64,000 nt of DNA from JBCAXA01 sp038534295 (GTDB lineage: Bacteria > Pseudomonadota > Gammaproteobacteria > Steroidobacterales > Woeseiaceae): the NCBI GenBank assembly GCA_038534295.1, contig JBCAXA010000002.1, forward strand, positions 682,001 through 746,000. The letters run 5' to 3'. Position 1 is the first letter of the stretch, and every line of letters starts with the position of its first letter. Below are positions 25,623-34,679 of the stretch, one piece after another. A program made the position numbers and the translations under genes. The notes below the pieces were generated by a model. It ran no database searches. It was given only the letters and a program-made list of their open reading frames with translations, and was not told the origin of the DNA.

Positions 25623-25656
25623 AGCCTGAGCAGCGTCTGAGCTGCGCGGTCAGGCT
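25623..25656. terminator. Hairpin between convergent pilZ-type and HDOD genes
   Basis: AGCCTGA (25623-25629) pairs with TCAGGCT (25650-25656), and GCAGC (25630-25634) pairs with GCTGC (25641-25645) inside. It lies in the 40-bp gap between the two convergent stop codons and runs into the HDOD stop. No T-tract, so a bidirectional intrinsic terminator is only a possibility. Confidence 0.4.
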
Positions 25657-26471
25657 GCCGCTGCAAACGACTGCATTTTGCTGTCGAATCGTTCCCGAAT
25701 ACGCTCAGCGCCTGCTTCGTCGATGCCGAGGCGGCGCAGCGGAATCGAATCGGCGAAGCTGAGGTCGGCCGTCCCGAGAGCCGCTTCACCGATGCGAAGA
25801 ACGTCCGCGAGGCTTGCATCGTCGGTACTCGCGCCGATGTCTTCCGACGGGTTCAGCGCCGCTACGATCGACTCCGGAAACTCCCACGATGACGCGATGC
25901 TCTCGGCTATCGGCGCGCTCCACTCAGCGACGAGTTCCGCCCGCACATCGGCGTCGTCGATTAATGCCGGGAACTGCCCACGCTTGGTCAGGATGTAAAG
26001 CACGCCGATGCGCGACAACAGTCCCGTCAAGTAGGCGGCTTCGGTGTCGATGCGTCGTACGATCGTTGCTATCGACTCGGCCATAGCCGCCGAGCGCAGC
26101 GACTCGTTCCAGACCTGTTCGAGTTCCGAACGAAGCCCAGCGAGCTCCTTGGAGAAATGCAGTTGCTCGACCGCGTACGTAATCGCGACGCTGCGCAGTT
26201 TGAGGAACCCGATCCGGCCAATGGCCGCGGTCAGACTAACGATATTGGCACCGGCCGGGTTGTAATGAGAGGAGTTCGCGTAAACCAGAATACGCGATGC
26301 CAACGCGGCTTCCGTACTCACGATTTTGGCGAGCCGATCACCGTCGCAATCGGCATCCTCGAGTTCTTGGCGGATGCGGATGACGACGTCCGGGAACGAC
26401 GGCAACGACACCTCACCGCGATTGAGATCGACGGCGAGCTGCTGCACGAACTCGAATTTCTCTTGACTCAT
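25650..26471 (-). CDS. HDOD-domain protein
   Basis: 273 residues, with a strong GGAGAAGGGC before ATG 26471. An HDOD helical core spans about 20-205 (SLPSFPDVVIRIRQELED, ILVYANSSHYNPAG, AAYLTGLLSRIGVLYIL). HDOD proteins lack the HD phosphohydrolase metal site and act as signalling or scaffold proteins, often beside chemotaxis, flagellar or c-di-GMP genes. It is the last gene of the minus-strand fliL-to-fliA operon, 13 bp after the DUF2802 gene. Confidence 0.85.
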   Translation of the reverse strand: MSQEKFEFVQQLAVDLNRGEVSLPSFPDVVIRIRQELEDADCDGDRLAKIVSTEAALASRILVYANSSHYNPAGANIVSLTAAIGRIGFLKLRSVAITYAVEQLHFSKELAGLRSELEQVWNESLRSAAMAESIATIVRRIDTEAAYLTGLLSRIGVLYILTKRGQFPALIDDADVRAELVAEWSAPIAESIASSWEFPESIVAALNPSEDIGASTDDASLADVLRIGEAALGTADLSFADSIPLRRLGIDEAGAERIRERFDSKMQSFAAAA

Positions 26472-26484
26472 TGCCCTTCTCCGA

Positions 26485-26892
26485 TCAAATCGCGGCAGGT
26501 TCGTTGTCGGCCGATTCCAGTCGAGCTTTAGCGCTGCGAATATTCATCATCAAGGTCGCCTCGGCGCGGCCTAGGCCGGTCAGCTCGGCGAGTTCGGAGG
26601 CCGACTTGGCCGTCGTCGCCAGACGCGATACCTGCTCGGCGGGTAGCGCCGTTCGCGATTCACTTGGTTGACGCTTGTCCTTGCGCCGCAGTCGCTCGGC
26701 GACCCGCGAGAGTTGACAGAGCTCGGCGTCGTACGCCTGCGCCGTACCGTTCAATAGCGCATGCAGCGTTTCGAGCCTGCTCGCGAGAACGGTTTCTCGT
26801 CGGTTTGTCTCTCGGGACGTTGCGAACAACACCGCCGCAACCGCGACGAGCAATGCGGCATTCAGAAGACATAATGGAAGTAAATACGACAT
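26485..26892 (-). CDS. DUF2802 membrane protein at the end of the flagellar operon
   Basis: 135 residues. One N-terminal helix (LLPLCLLNAALLVAVAAVLFA), a coiled stretch (about 30-75), and a C-terminal DUF2802 segment with ASELAELTGLGRAEATLMMNI. In Pseudomonas-type clusters a DUF2802 gene follows cheW at the end of the fliA-che block. Here it follows fliA directly with a 23-bp gap. Function unknown; a membrane partner of polar flagellar or chemotaxis proteins is the usual guess. Confidence 0.75.
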   Translation of the reverse strand: MSYLLPLCLLNAALLVAVAAVLFATSRETNRRETVLASRLETLHALLNGTAQAYDAELCQLSRVAERLRRKDKRQPSESRTALPAEQVSRLATTAKSASELAELTGLGRAEATLMMNIRSAKARLESADNEPAAI

Positions 26893-26915
26893 AGCGGCAG
26901 CTCCGAAATCCGTCG

Positions 26916-27644
26916 TTACAAAAGGTCGGCGACATCGGTACCGATCGCGGCGCGCAGCCGATGCAATGCCTGGCCGTGAATTTGGCTCACGCGCGATTCG
27001 CTGACGCTCAAGATCGCGCCGATTTCCTTGAGATTGAGCTCGCGGTGGTAGTAGAGGCTGAGGACGAGCTGTTCGCGTTCCGGCAAGTCGTGCACCGCGG
27101 CGGCCACGGCCGCGCGCAAATCGGATGCCGCCAAGCGCGCATCCGGTGCGTCGTCCGGGTCATCGGCAACGTCGATGCGGGTATCGTGATGCTCGGACGG
27201 CTGCTCGATGCTGAACAGCCTGCAGCTGCTCGAGTCAGCCAATATGCGCTGGTATTCATCCAGCTCGATGCCGAGTTCTGCGGCGATTTCGCGCTCCGTT
27301 GGGCTGCGTCCCATTTCCGCCTCGAGTTTCTGAATGGCCATCGAGACGTGCCGGTACTTCTGGTGCACCGAGCGCGGCGTCCAGTCGAGTTTGCGGACCT
27401 CGTCCAACATCGCACCGCGTATGCGAATGCCGGCGTAGGTATCGAAACTCGCACCCTTGGTGCTGTCGTAATTCGACGCGGCTTCAATCAGGCCAATCAG
27501 CCCGGCCTGCATCAGATCGTCTAGATCGACGTTGGCTGGCAGCTTACCGAGCAAATGGTGAGCAATGCGTTTGACGAGCTCGACGTGCTCGGTGACCAGA
27601 TCGTCATTTGAGGTTGCCAGCTGCTGCGGACTGTAGGCGTTCAC
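26916..27644 (-). CDS. fliA: RNA polymerase sigma factor FliA (sigma28)
   Basis: 242 residues from GTG 27644, overlapping the fleN stop by GTGA and with GGAGG 10 bases upstream. Region 2 (LVKRIAHHLLGKLPANVDLDDLMQAGLIGLIEA, spanning about 22-55), region 3 (RSPTEREIAAELGI) and region 4 (LPEREQLVLSLYYHRELNLKEIG, SESRVSQI) are complete. It directs late flagellar genes. Three matching promoters were found in this window (fliC, pomA, GGDEF-EAL). Its anti-sigma factor FlgM is not in the window; it would normally follow flgA beyond the right edge. Confidence 0.97.
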   Translation of the reverse strand: MNAYSPQQLATSNDDLVTEHVELVKRIAHHLLGKLPANVDLDDLMQAGLIGLIEAASNYDSTKGASFDTYAGIRIRGAMLDEVRKLDWTPRSVHQKYRHVSMAIQKLEAEMGRSPTEREIAAELGIELDEYQRILADSSSCRLFSIEQPSEHHDTRIDVADDPDDAPDARLAASDLRAAVAAAVHDLPEREQLVLSLYYHRELNLKEIGAILSVSESRVSQIHGQALHRLRAAIGTDVADLL

Positions 27645-28519
27645 GCCGTGCCCTCCTCGGTTGTTGACTCGTCGCCAAGCAAATTGTTGAGGAAAAAGCT
27701 GAGATCGCCGCTGGCGTCGTCACGATCCGGTGTTGGCCATGTGCGAATGCGCTCGGCCATGTCGCGAAACGCTCGACCCGACCAGCAGTCGGGATTCAGA
27801 TCGACGATCGCGCGCTGCTCTTGAACTGCGCGGCGCAGCTTGGCGTCGTACGGAACGTTGCCGAGGTGGTGCAAAACGACGTCCAAGTAGCGATCTGCAA
27901 CCTTGGCGATTTTCTGGAACAACGTGCGACCTTCGGCGGCGCTGCGCGTCATGTTCGTTATGACCTGGAAGCGGCGAACGCCGAAGTCTTTGCTGAGCAC
28001 CTTGATAATCGCGTACGCGTCGGTGATGGATGCCGGCTCGTCACAAACCACAACGAGCACCTGATGCGCGGCTTTGACGAATTCAATGACGCTCGCCGAG
28101 ATCCCTGCTGCGGTGTCAATGAGCAGCACATCCGGCTGGAACGTCAGTGCCTCGAAGGCGCGAATCACGGCGGCGCGCTCCATCGCGTCGAGGTCCATCA
28201 TCGATCGCTCGCCGGAAGCCCCCGGTACGATTTGTAACCCGCAAGGGCCCCGCAATAACGTCTCGTTGATATCGGCCTTGCCGCTGATGACATCCGCCAG
28301 CGTGGCGTCAGGCGTCAGGCCAAGCAAGACATCGACATTCGCGAGGCCCAAATCGGCATCCAGCAACAGCACGCGCAGCTGCTTTTGCGCCAGAGCGACG
28401 GCAATGTTCGTTGACACGTTGGTTTTGCCAACACCTCCTTTGCCGCTAGTGACGGCGAGCACCTGGACGTTGCGAGGTGCGCGTTCCCGGATCTGGCCGG
28501 TTTGATCAAGCGCATTCAT
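27641..28519 (-). CDS. fleN: FleN/FlhG flagellar-number ATPase (MinD family)
   Basis: 292 residues from ATG 28519, chosen because it overlaps flhF by 14 bases and gives the standard FleN start. Deviant Walker A SGKGGVGKTNVSTN, the switch region LLLDADLGLANVDVLLG and DTAAGIS are present. Known FleN binds FleQ and FlhF to keep flagella to one polar copy. A C-terminal amphipathic membrane-targeting helix is not obvious by eye. It is in the usual flhF-fleN-fliA order. Confidence 0.95.
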   Translation of the reverse strand: MNALDQTGQIRERAPRNVQVLAVTSGKGGVGKTNVSTNIAVALAQKQLRVLLLDADLGLANVDVLLGLTPDATLADVISGKADINETLLRGPCGLQIVPGASGERSMMDLDAMERAAVIRAFEALTFQPDVLLIDTAAGISASVIEFVKAAHQVLVVVCDEPASITDAYAIIKVLSKDFGVRRFQVITNMTRSAAEGRTLFQKIAKVADRYLDVVLHHLGNVPYDAKLRRAVQEQRAIVDLNPDCWSGRAFRDMAERIRTWPTPDRDDASGDLSFFLNNLLGDESTTEEGTA

Positions 28520-29672
28520 GCTGTACCTCCCTGTCGATACGCGCTGTGTCTGTGCTTTGCCGTGCCGTTGGCAACGGCTGCAACGCCGCATGCGCAACGA
28601 GCGCCAGCGAGTCCGGACCGAGGACAAGATCTTCGGGGATCGCCGGGCCAGTCGATGCGCAGACCAGCGGTAGCGCTGCTTCGATGAGCCTGCCGACGGC
28701 AGGGCCGGCCAGCGGGCACTCGTCCAATTTGGTCAGCACGATTGACGGCGTCAGCGCTTGCCGGTGCCGTTTCATTACGGCGGTTAAAAAGTCGGGTTGG
28801 GCGTTCGCGGCCAGCGTGAGCAGCAACGACAGTGGACGCCCCGATCGTTCGACGATGCGGGCAAGCTGCTGCGCACGTGCGGCCGTATCACCACTGCCCG
28901 CCGTATCGACGAGCACCCACGGGCGTTCGGTGGCGATATGGGCAATCTCCGTAAGATCGCTGGCCTCGTCTAATTCGAAAACGGGAATGGCTAACAGCCG
29001 GCCGAGACTGCCGAGTTGATGATGCGCGCCGAGACGGGACGAGTCGGTCGACACCAAGGCGATGTCTTCAGTGCTATGGCGCATTGCTAATCGAACGGCC
29101 AACTTGGCGATTGTCGTGGTTTTGCCGACACCCGTCGGTCCGACCGCAGCAAACACACCGCCATCATCGAGTCCGGGCAGCGAGTCATTGCCGAGCAAAC
29201 TCGCGAGCGCTGCCGTCAGCGGCTCGGTCGTCAACATGAAACCGTCGGTGCTAGGCACATGCGGCAGTAACCGGCGGATCGCCGCAGCGCCAAAACCGAG
29301 CTCGGTAAGCTGCGAGGTAAACGCGGCTGCCTGTGGATTACGCGTTCCGGGACCTGTGCCTGGCTGCCGCCTTGCCTCGCGCTCGAGCAGTACACGCAGG
29401 TCGCGGACCGTTGCGCTCAACTCGCGCTGCACCTCATCGGTTGCGATGTCACTGGCAGCACTCTCGTCACGCGCGCCGTGGTCGCCGGTCGCTTCGGACT
29501 TTTCCGGATGGACACTGGCGAGCAGATCCGGGTCGTAGTCGCTGGCTGTTACGAGTTCGACGCCACCGGCAATCGGCTTTGTGCTGAGAATCACTGCATC
29601 AGAGCCCATCTCGGCGCGAACTAGACGCATCGCGCTGCGGGTGTCACTGGCAGAGTATCGACGTATTTCCAT
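28506..29672 (-). CDS. flhF: Flagellar biosynthesis GTPase FlhF
   Basis: 388 residues. SRP-type GTPase that places the flagellum at the pole. N-terminal basic region (MEIRRYSASDTRSAMRLVR), a variable linker (about 75-140), then NG domain: G1 GPTGVGKTTTIAK, G2-like STDSSRLGAHHQL, G3 DTAGSGD, G4 TKLDE. Spacing to flhA is 13 bp and it overlaps fleN. The linker is shorter than in many Pseudomonas relatives, giving a compact protein. Confidence 0.95.
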   Translation of the reverse strand: MEIRRYSASDTRSAMRLVRAEMGSDAVILSTKPIAGGVELVTASDYDPDLLASVHPEKSEATGDHGARDESAASDIATDEVQRELSATVRDLRVLLEREARRQPGTGPGTRNPQAAAFTSQLTELGFGAAAIRRLLPHVPSTDGFMLTTEPLTAALASLLGNDSLPGLDDGGVFAAVGPTGVGKTTTIAKLAVRLAMRHSTEDIALVSTDSSRLGAHHQLGSLGRLLAIPVFELDEASDLTEIAHIATERPWVLVDTAGSGDTAARAQQLARIVERSGRPLSLLLTLAANAQPDFLTAVMKRHRQALTPSIVLTKLDECPLAGPAVGRLIEAALPLVCASTGPAIPEDLVLGPDSLALVAHAALQPLPTARQSTDTARIDREVQHECA

Positions 29673-29685
29673 GGCTGGTCCTGAA

Positions 29686-31743
29686 TTAACGGGTTACCGC
29701 ATCAATCATTCGGATGCGTTTGTCTTCGGGGATTTCGTTGTAGGCGAGCACGTGCAGATTGCGAACACCGCGCGTTGCTCGTGCGAGCCATGGCCTGAGC
29801 GTTGGTCCAACCAGCAATATTGCTGGCTCACCGGCGGCCTCCTGACGTTCGGCAAGTCGAGCCAGGTCGGCGTGCAGTTTCTCGAGCAGTCCCGGCTCGA
29901 GCACAGGCTCTCCGGCGGTCGACGCCGTCGACTCGAGTAGTTGTGCGAGCTCGCTGTCGAGTGTGACCACCGGTAGCTCGTCGACCAGACCGGCAACGTT
30001 TTGCACGATCGATCGTCCGAGCGAGACCCGCAGCGCTGCCGCAAGGGCCTCTGGATCTTGGGTTCGAACGGCGTTTTCCGCGAGACACTCGGCGATGCGC
30101 TTCAGGTTTGAGATCGGAATGCCTTCCGCAAGCAAGGATTGCAGCGTGCGCACGATGACGGCCATCGGCAGCAGTTTCGGCGTGAGCTCCTCGACCAGTC
30201 GTGGCGAACGTTCCGCCAAGCGATCGAACAACGCTTGCGCTTCCTCGTGGCCCAGCAACTCGTGGGCGTGGCGCGACAGCAGTTGGCTGAGGTGGGTCGC
30301 AACGACGGTGCTGGGATCGACGACGGTAAAGCCGAGCATCTGCGCTTCTTCGTTCTGCGACGGCTCAATCCAAAACGCGTCAAGACCAAAGGCCGGATCG
30401 CGTGTCGGTACGCCTTGAATCTTGCCGTAGACCTGGCCTGGATTGATGGCGAGTTCCTTATCGATGAGGACCTCACCTTCGCCGACCGTCACGCCCATCA
30501 GCGTGACCCGATAGTTGGACGGCGGAAGCTCGAGATTGTCGCGAATGTGTACGGCCGGAATCAGGAAGCCCAAGCGTTCAGTGAGCTTTTTGCGCACACC
30601 TTTGATGCGCCCGATCAGCGGTCCGCCGGCATTTTTGTCGACCAACGGTATCAATCGATAGCCAACTTCGAGGCCGACTGCGTCGACGGGGTTAATGTCA
30701 TCCCAGGTTAGCTCCGGCAGCGCCTTGACCTCCTCCGGCTCCGGTGCGGTTTCCTCCGGCTCGACCGGCACACGCTCGCGCCGAGCCAGACGATGGCCGG
30801 CAACAAAACACGCGCCGGCTAGCGCAAGAAACGCAAGGTTCGGCATGCCCGGAATAAGCCCGAGGGTCAGCAGCACACCGCCGGTCATGTCGAACGTGCG
30901 CCGGTTTGAGAAAATCTGACCAAATACTTGCTGGCTCATCGGTTCGGAGCGCGACACCCGCGTCACGATGACGGCGACAGCCGTTGACAGCAGCAGGGAC
31001 GGCACCTGCGCAACCAGACCATCGCCAATGGTCAGCAAGGTGTAGTTACGCATGGCTTCAGCAAGCGGCAGATCGTGCGTGGTCGTACCGATCGCCAGCC
31101 CGCCGGCAATGTTGATGAATAGGATCAGAATCCCGGCAACCGCATCGCCGCGAACGAATTTGCTAGCGCCATCCATCGCACCATAGAAATCGGCTTCCTC
31201 GCGGATTTCCTGGCGGCGGTTTTTCGCCGTGGCCTGGTCGATCAAGCCGGCATTGAGATCGGCGTCGATCGCCATTTGCTTGCCGGGCATGGCATCGAGG
31301 GTGAAACGCGCGGTGACTTCCGAAATGCGTCCCGCGCCTTTCGTCACGACGACAAAATTGATGATGACGAGAATCGCAAACACGATGATGCCGACGGCGT
31401 AGTCGCCGCCCGCGACAAAATCGCCGAACGCTTTAATGACCTGTCCGGCGGCATCGTTACCGGTATGACCGTGCAGCAAGACGATACGAGTCGATGCGAT
31501 GTTCAGCGCTAATCGCAGCAGCGTGACCAGCAGCAATACTGTCGGGAACACGCCGAATTCGAGCGGACGATTGACGTAAACTGCCGTCAGCAGGATGGCA
31601 AGTGACAGCGCGATGTTGAACGTGAAAAGCGTGTCCAAGGCCAGCGGCGGCAGCGGCACCATCATCATCGCAAGCAGCGTGAGGATGAATCCTGGAATGG
31701 CCAGCGCGCCCAACGAGCGCCCGGCAAGCGGCAGCGTAGTCAT
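29686..31743 (-). CDS. flhA: Flagellar export gate protein FlhA
   Basis: 685 residues, the usual length. Seven to eight membrane helices occupy the first ~320 residues, with the FHIPEP-type signature around DAMPGKQMAIDADLNAGLI. The cytosolic domain (about 340-685) binds export chaperones and ends TLRPWLARATRGVRNLHVL, ALNEIP-like AYNEIPEDKRI. It overlaps flhB by ATGA. Confidence 0.97.
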   Translation of the reverse strand: MTTLPLAGRSLGALAIPGFILTLLAMMMVPLPPLALDTLFTFNIALSLAILLTAVYVNRPLEFGVFPTVLLLVTLLRLALNIASTRIVLLHGHTGNDAAGQVIKAFGDFVAGGDYAVGIIVFAILVIINFVVVTKGAGRISEVTARFTLDAMPGKQMAIDADLNAGLIDQATAKNRRQEIREEADFYGAMDGASKFVRGDAVAGILILFINIAGGLAIGTTTHDLPLAEAMRNYTLLTIGDGLVAQVPSLLLSTAVAVIVTRVSRSEPMSQQVFGQIFSNRRTFDMTGGVLLTLGLIPGMPNLAFLALAGACFVAGHRLARRERVPVEPEETAPEPEEVKALPELTWDDINPVDAVGLEVGYRLIPLVDKNAGGPLIGRIKGVRKKLTERLGFLIPAVHIRDNLELPPSNYRVTLMGVTVGEGEVLIDKELAINPGQVYGKIQGVPTRDPAFGLDAFWIEPSQNEEAQMLGFTVVDPSTVVATHLSQLLSRHAHELLGHEEAQALFDRLAERSPRLVEELTPKLLPMAVIVRTLQSLLAEGIPISNLKRIAECLAENAVRTQDPEALAAALRVSLGRSIVQNVAGLVDELPVVTLDSELAQLLESTASTAGEPVLEPGLLEKLHADLARLAERQEAAGEPAILLVGPTLRPWLARATRGVRNLHVLAYNEIPEDKRIRMIDAVTR

Positions 31744-32885
31744 CGTTTATCACCTTCCGCAGCCGGGTCGAGACTCGGATCGACATCGGGAATCGGCCGA
31801 TCCGGCCATGGGCCGCCGCGCCGCCACTCATCGAGCTTGACCAGATACGCCAGCACTTGGGCGCAGGCCTTGTACAGTTGAAACGGGATTTGCTGGCCGA
31901 GCTTCGCGTGTCGGAACAGCGCTCTTGCCAACGGCGGTGCATGAAACACTGGCACCTCGTGACGGCGGGCAATTTCTCGAATGCGTGCGGCGACCAGGTC
32001 GCGTCCGCGGGCGACGACGACCGGTGCCGCCATCGTTGCCGCGTCATAACGCACGGCGACCGCGTAGTGCTCCGGGTTGGTGATGACGACGTTCGCCTCC
32101 GGCACCGCCTCCATCATTCGTGCGTTGGCCTGTTGCTGCTGCAGCTGCCGAATCTTCGCCTTCACCTCTGGACGACCGTCGGTGTCTTTCTGCTCGTCAC
32201 GGACCTCTTGACGTGTCATCTTGAGATTCTTCGTGTGCTGCCAAAGCTGAAACGGCACGTCGACGAGCGCGATCAGAATCAGCGTTGCGCTCAGCAGCAA
32301 CAGCGACCACAACGCGAGCCAGCCTACTTCGGTCAAAGCTTCGCGCAACGAGCGGAAGCTCAACGACAGCAGTTGCGGTGCGAGCAGGCGCAGCCACGCC
32401 GCGGCACACAAACCGACCAGCGCGAATTTGCCCAGGGCCTTGCCGAGCTCAACGAGCCCGCGCAGCGAAAAAACCCGCCCGAGGCCCTTCAATGGATCGA
32501 TACGTTCAAACTTGAAGCCGAGCGCTTGAACGCTGAACGACCAGCCACCGAGTGCGACCGAAGCCAGAATCGCCGCGGCAACCAGTACGGCGAAGAGCGG
32601 CAGCAAAGCCAATCCCAACCGCGCGACCGCGCCGACCAAGGTCTCTAACATCGCGCCGTCGCCCGTTAACTGCGTTGGCGCACGGGACAGCACCGTTGTC
32701 ATGGTTTCGGCAAAGCCCTCGACTATGGTCGAGCCGCCAACCAACATCACGGCAGCGCCGGTAACCATGACCAGCGCCGTCGTGAGTTCTTTGGAACGCG
32801 CGACCTGACCTTTGCGCCGGGCATCCGCTAGGCGTTTGGGGGTCGCTTGCTCGGTGCGTTCTTGGGCGGTGTCCTTTTGGCTCAT
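31740..32885 (-). CDS. flhB: Flagellar export switch protein FlhB with NPEH motif
   Basis: 381 residues. N-terminal ERTEQATPKRLADARRKGQV, four helices (about 30-210) and a cytosolic domain. The autocleavage motif of FlhB is normally N-P-T-H; here it reads TNPEHYAVAVRYD. The Asn and Pro that carry out the cleavage and the His are kept, only the Thr is replaced by Glu. FlhB cleavage switches export from hook to filament substrates. It overlaps flhA and fliR by 4 bases each. Confidence 0.96.
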   Translation of the reverse strand: MSQKDTAQERTEQATPKRLADARRKGQVARSKELTTALVMVTGAAVMLVGGSTIVEGFAETMTTVLSRAPTQLTGDGAMLETLVGAVARLGLALLPLFAVLVAAAILASVALGGWSFSVQALGFKFERIDPLKGLGRVFSLRGLVELGKALGKFALVGLCAAAWLRLLAPQLLSLSFRSLREALTEVGWLALWSLLLLSATLILIALVDVPFQLWQHTKNLKMTRQEVRDEQKDTDGRPEVKAKIRQLQQQQANARMMEAVPEANVVITNPEHYAVAVRYDAATMAAPVVVARGRDLVAARIREIARRHEVPVFHAPPLARALFRHAKLGQQIPFQLYKACAQVLAYLVKLDEWRRGGPWPDRPIPDVDPSLDPAAEGDKR

Positions 32886-33673
32886 GGCACGACGCCTCGA
32901 GCGACGTCACCGACGAAAGCCAGCGAGCGATCAAACAGACCACCGACGACGGTCGTGAAGCCATCGAGCGTGAGCATCAGCGCAAGCACACCGAACAATA
33001 GCGATACCGGAAAGCCGACGGCGAAAAGGTTCAGGGTTGGTGCTGCTCGACTCATCACGCCAAACGCAATGTTGACGATCGCGAGCGCGGCGACCGCCGG
33101 CAGCGCGATTTGCACCGCTCCGGCAAAGACGATTCCACTGAGTCGCAGCAGCCCACCGACGATGCCGACAAAATTGCCGCCGGCACCGACCGGCAACGCG
33201 CGATAGCTGTCGACCAACATCGCAATCGCCGAGATGTGGCCGTCCAGAGCGAGGAATATCAGCGTGGTCAGTAGCATTAGAAACTGACTGACTACGGGTA
33301 CATTCACACCGCGCGCGCTGTCGATGAAAATGGCGAATCCAAGCCCCATACTGAGCGCAACGCTCTGCCCGCCCAACGCGACAGCATCAAGGACGAGTTT
33401 CAGCGCGAAGCCCATGGCAATACCGATGCCGACCTCCATCGCGATTAGCGGTACCGCACTCAATGAAAAAACGTTGATACCGCTCGGCGCCGCCGCAACC
33501 GGTAGGCTGAGTAACGCAAGAGCGACCGCGAGTACGACGCGGAGTTGAATCGGCACATAGGCGCCGGCGACGGCTGGCAGGACGAGCAACATGCCGCCGA
33601 TTCGCATAAGCGGCCAGATCACGGCGAACACGTAGTCGGAGAGCTCGACGAGACTGAACAGCGACTCGTCCAT
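32882..33673 (-). CDS. fliR: Flagellar export gate protein FliR
   Basis: 263 residues from ATG 33673; a GTG one codon earlier is possible. Six predicted helices, with LRVVLAVALALL and GFALKLVLDAVALGGQSVALSMGLGFA in the typical FliR places. It assembles with FliP and FliQ into the export pore. It starts 3 bp after fliQ and overlaps flhB. Confidence 0.95.
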   Translation of the reverse strand: MDESLFSLVELSDYVFAVIWPLMRIGGMLLVLPAVAGAYVPIQLRVVLAVALALLSLPVAAAPSGINVFSLSAVPLIAMEVGIGIAMGFALKLVLDAVALGGQSVALSMGLGFAIFIDSARGVNVPVVSQFLMLLTTLIFLALDGHISAIAMLVDSYRALPVGAGGNFVGIVGGLLRLSGIVFAGAVQIALPAVAALAIVNIAFGVMSRAAPTLNLFAVGFPVSLLFGVLALMLTLDGFTTVVGGLFDRSLAFVGDVARGVVP

Positions 33674-33676
33674 CAC

Positions 33677-33946
33677 CTAGCCGATCCTTGCCGGTATGGA
33701 GCTGATGAGCTCAATCGTGAACCCGCTGATGAGCTGCAGCATCCATGGGCCAGCCAGCGACAGCGCGAGCACGAGCACCAGCAGCTTCGGGATGAACGAC
33801 AGCGTCATTTCGTTGATCTGAGTGGCCGCCTGCAGCATGCCGATAAAAAGACCGACTGCCAGAGCGGCGAGCAACATCGGTGCAGCGATGAGCGCGGTGA
33901 CCCAAAGCGCCTGCTGTCCGATGGTTGTGATCGTTTCAGGAGTCAT
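33677..33946 (-). CDS. fliQ: Flagellar export gate protein FliQ
   Basis: 89 residues, two helices (TALIAAPMLLAALAVGLFIG and VLVLALSLAGPWMLQLIS), with ATQINEMTLSFIPK between them, the family's most conserved loop. Export-pore subunit. It lies 7 bp after fliP. Confidence 0.96.
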   Translation of the reverse strand: MTPETITTIGQQALWVTALIAAPMLLAALAVGLFIGMLQAATQINEMTLSFIPKLLVLVLALSLAGPWMLQLISGFTIELISSIPARIG

Positions 33947-33953
33947 GAGCCAC

Positions 33954-34679
33954 CTAGACGTAGAAGCTCGCTGCCAGCGTACCGATCAACATCGACCAAC
34001 CGTCGACCAGCGCAAACAGCATGATTTTGAACGGCAGCGAGATCAGCATTGGGGACAGCATCATCATCCCCATTGACATCAACACGCTGGACACAACGAG
34101 GTCGATCACCAGGAAAGGAACAAAAACCATGAACCCAATCTGAAATGCCGTCTTTAGCTCGCTCACGATGAAACTCGGGATGACAATCGTCGTGGGCACT
34201 TCACTGAGGTCGGCATAGGTTTCATCGCCAGCGATACCCACGAACATTGCAAGGTCCGTTTCACGGGTTTGCGCCAGCATGAAACTGCGCATGGGTTCGA
34301 GTCCGGCGGTGACCGCTTCACGAAAACCGAGATCGCCGTTGATATAGGGCTGTGCGGCATTCACATACACGTCGTTGAGGACGGGATGCATGATGAAAAA
34401 CGTTAGGAACAGTGCGATACCGATCAACAGCTGATTCGGTGGTGTCTGGGCCGTTCCGAGTGCCTGCCGCAGGATCGACAACACGATGACGATCCGCACG
34501 AACGAACTCATCGAAAGAAGCAGCGCCGGCAATACCGTCAGCAGCGTCATACCGATCAGCACTTCGACACTCAACGTCAGCGGCGAACTGGCGGCAGCAT
34601 CGATCGGTATTGCGACGTTCGCGCTCACCGCACTAGGCAGCCCGCCGAGAACTAGCGCGAACAGTAGTCGCCGGTTCAT
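33954..34679 (-). CDS. fliP: Flagellar export gate protein FliP
   Basis: 241 residues with a cleavable signal (about 1-20) and four helices. Signature FVRIVIVLSILRQALGTAQTPPNQ and FQIGFMVFVPFLVIDLVVSS are intact, ending DGWSMLIGTLAASF. Core of the export pore; FliO helps it assemble. It overlaps fliO by 4 bases. Confidence 0.97.
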   Translation of the reverse strand: MNRRLLFALVLGGLPSAVSANVAIPIDAAASSPLTLSVEVLIGMTLLTVLPALLLSMSSFVRIVIVLSILRQALGTAQTPPNQLLIGIALFLTFFIMHPVLNDVYVNAAQPYINGDLGFREAVTAGLEPMRSFMLAQTRETDLAMFVGIAGDETYADLSEVPTTIVIPSFIVSELKTAFQIGFMVFVPFLVIDLVVSSVLMSMGMMMLSPMLISLPFKIMLFALVDGWSMLIGTLAASFYV

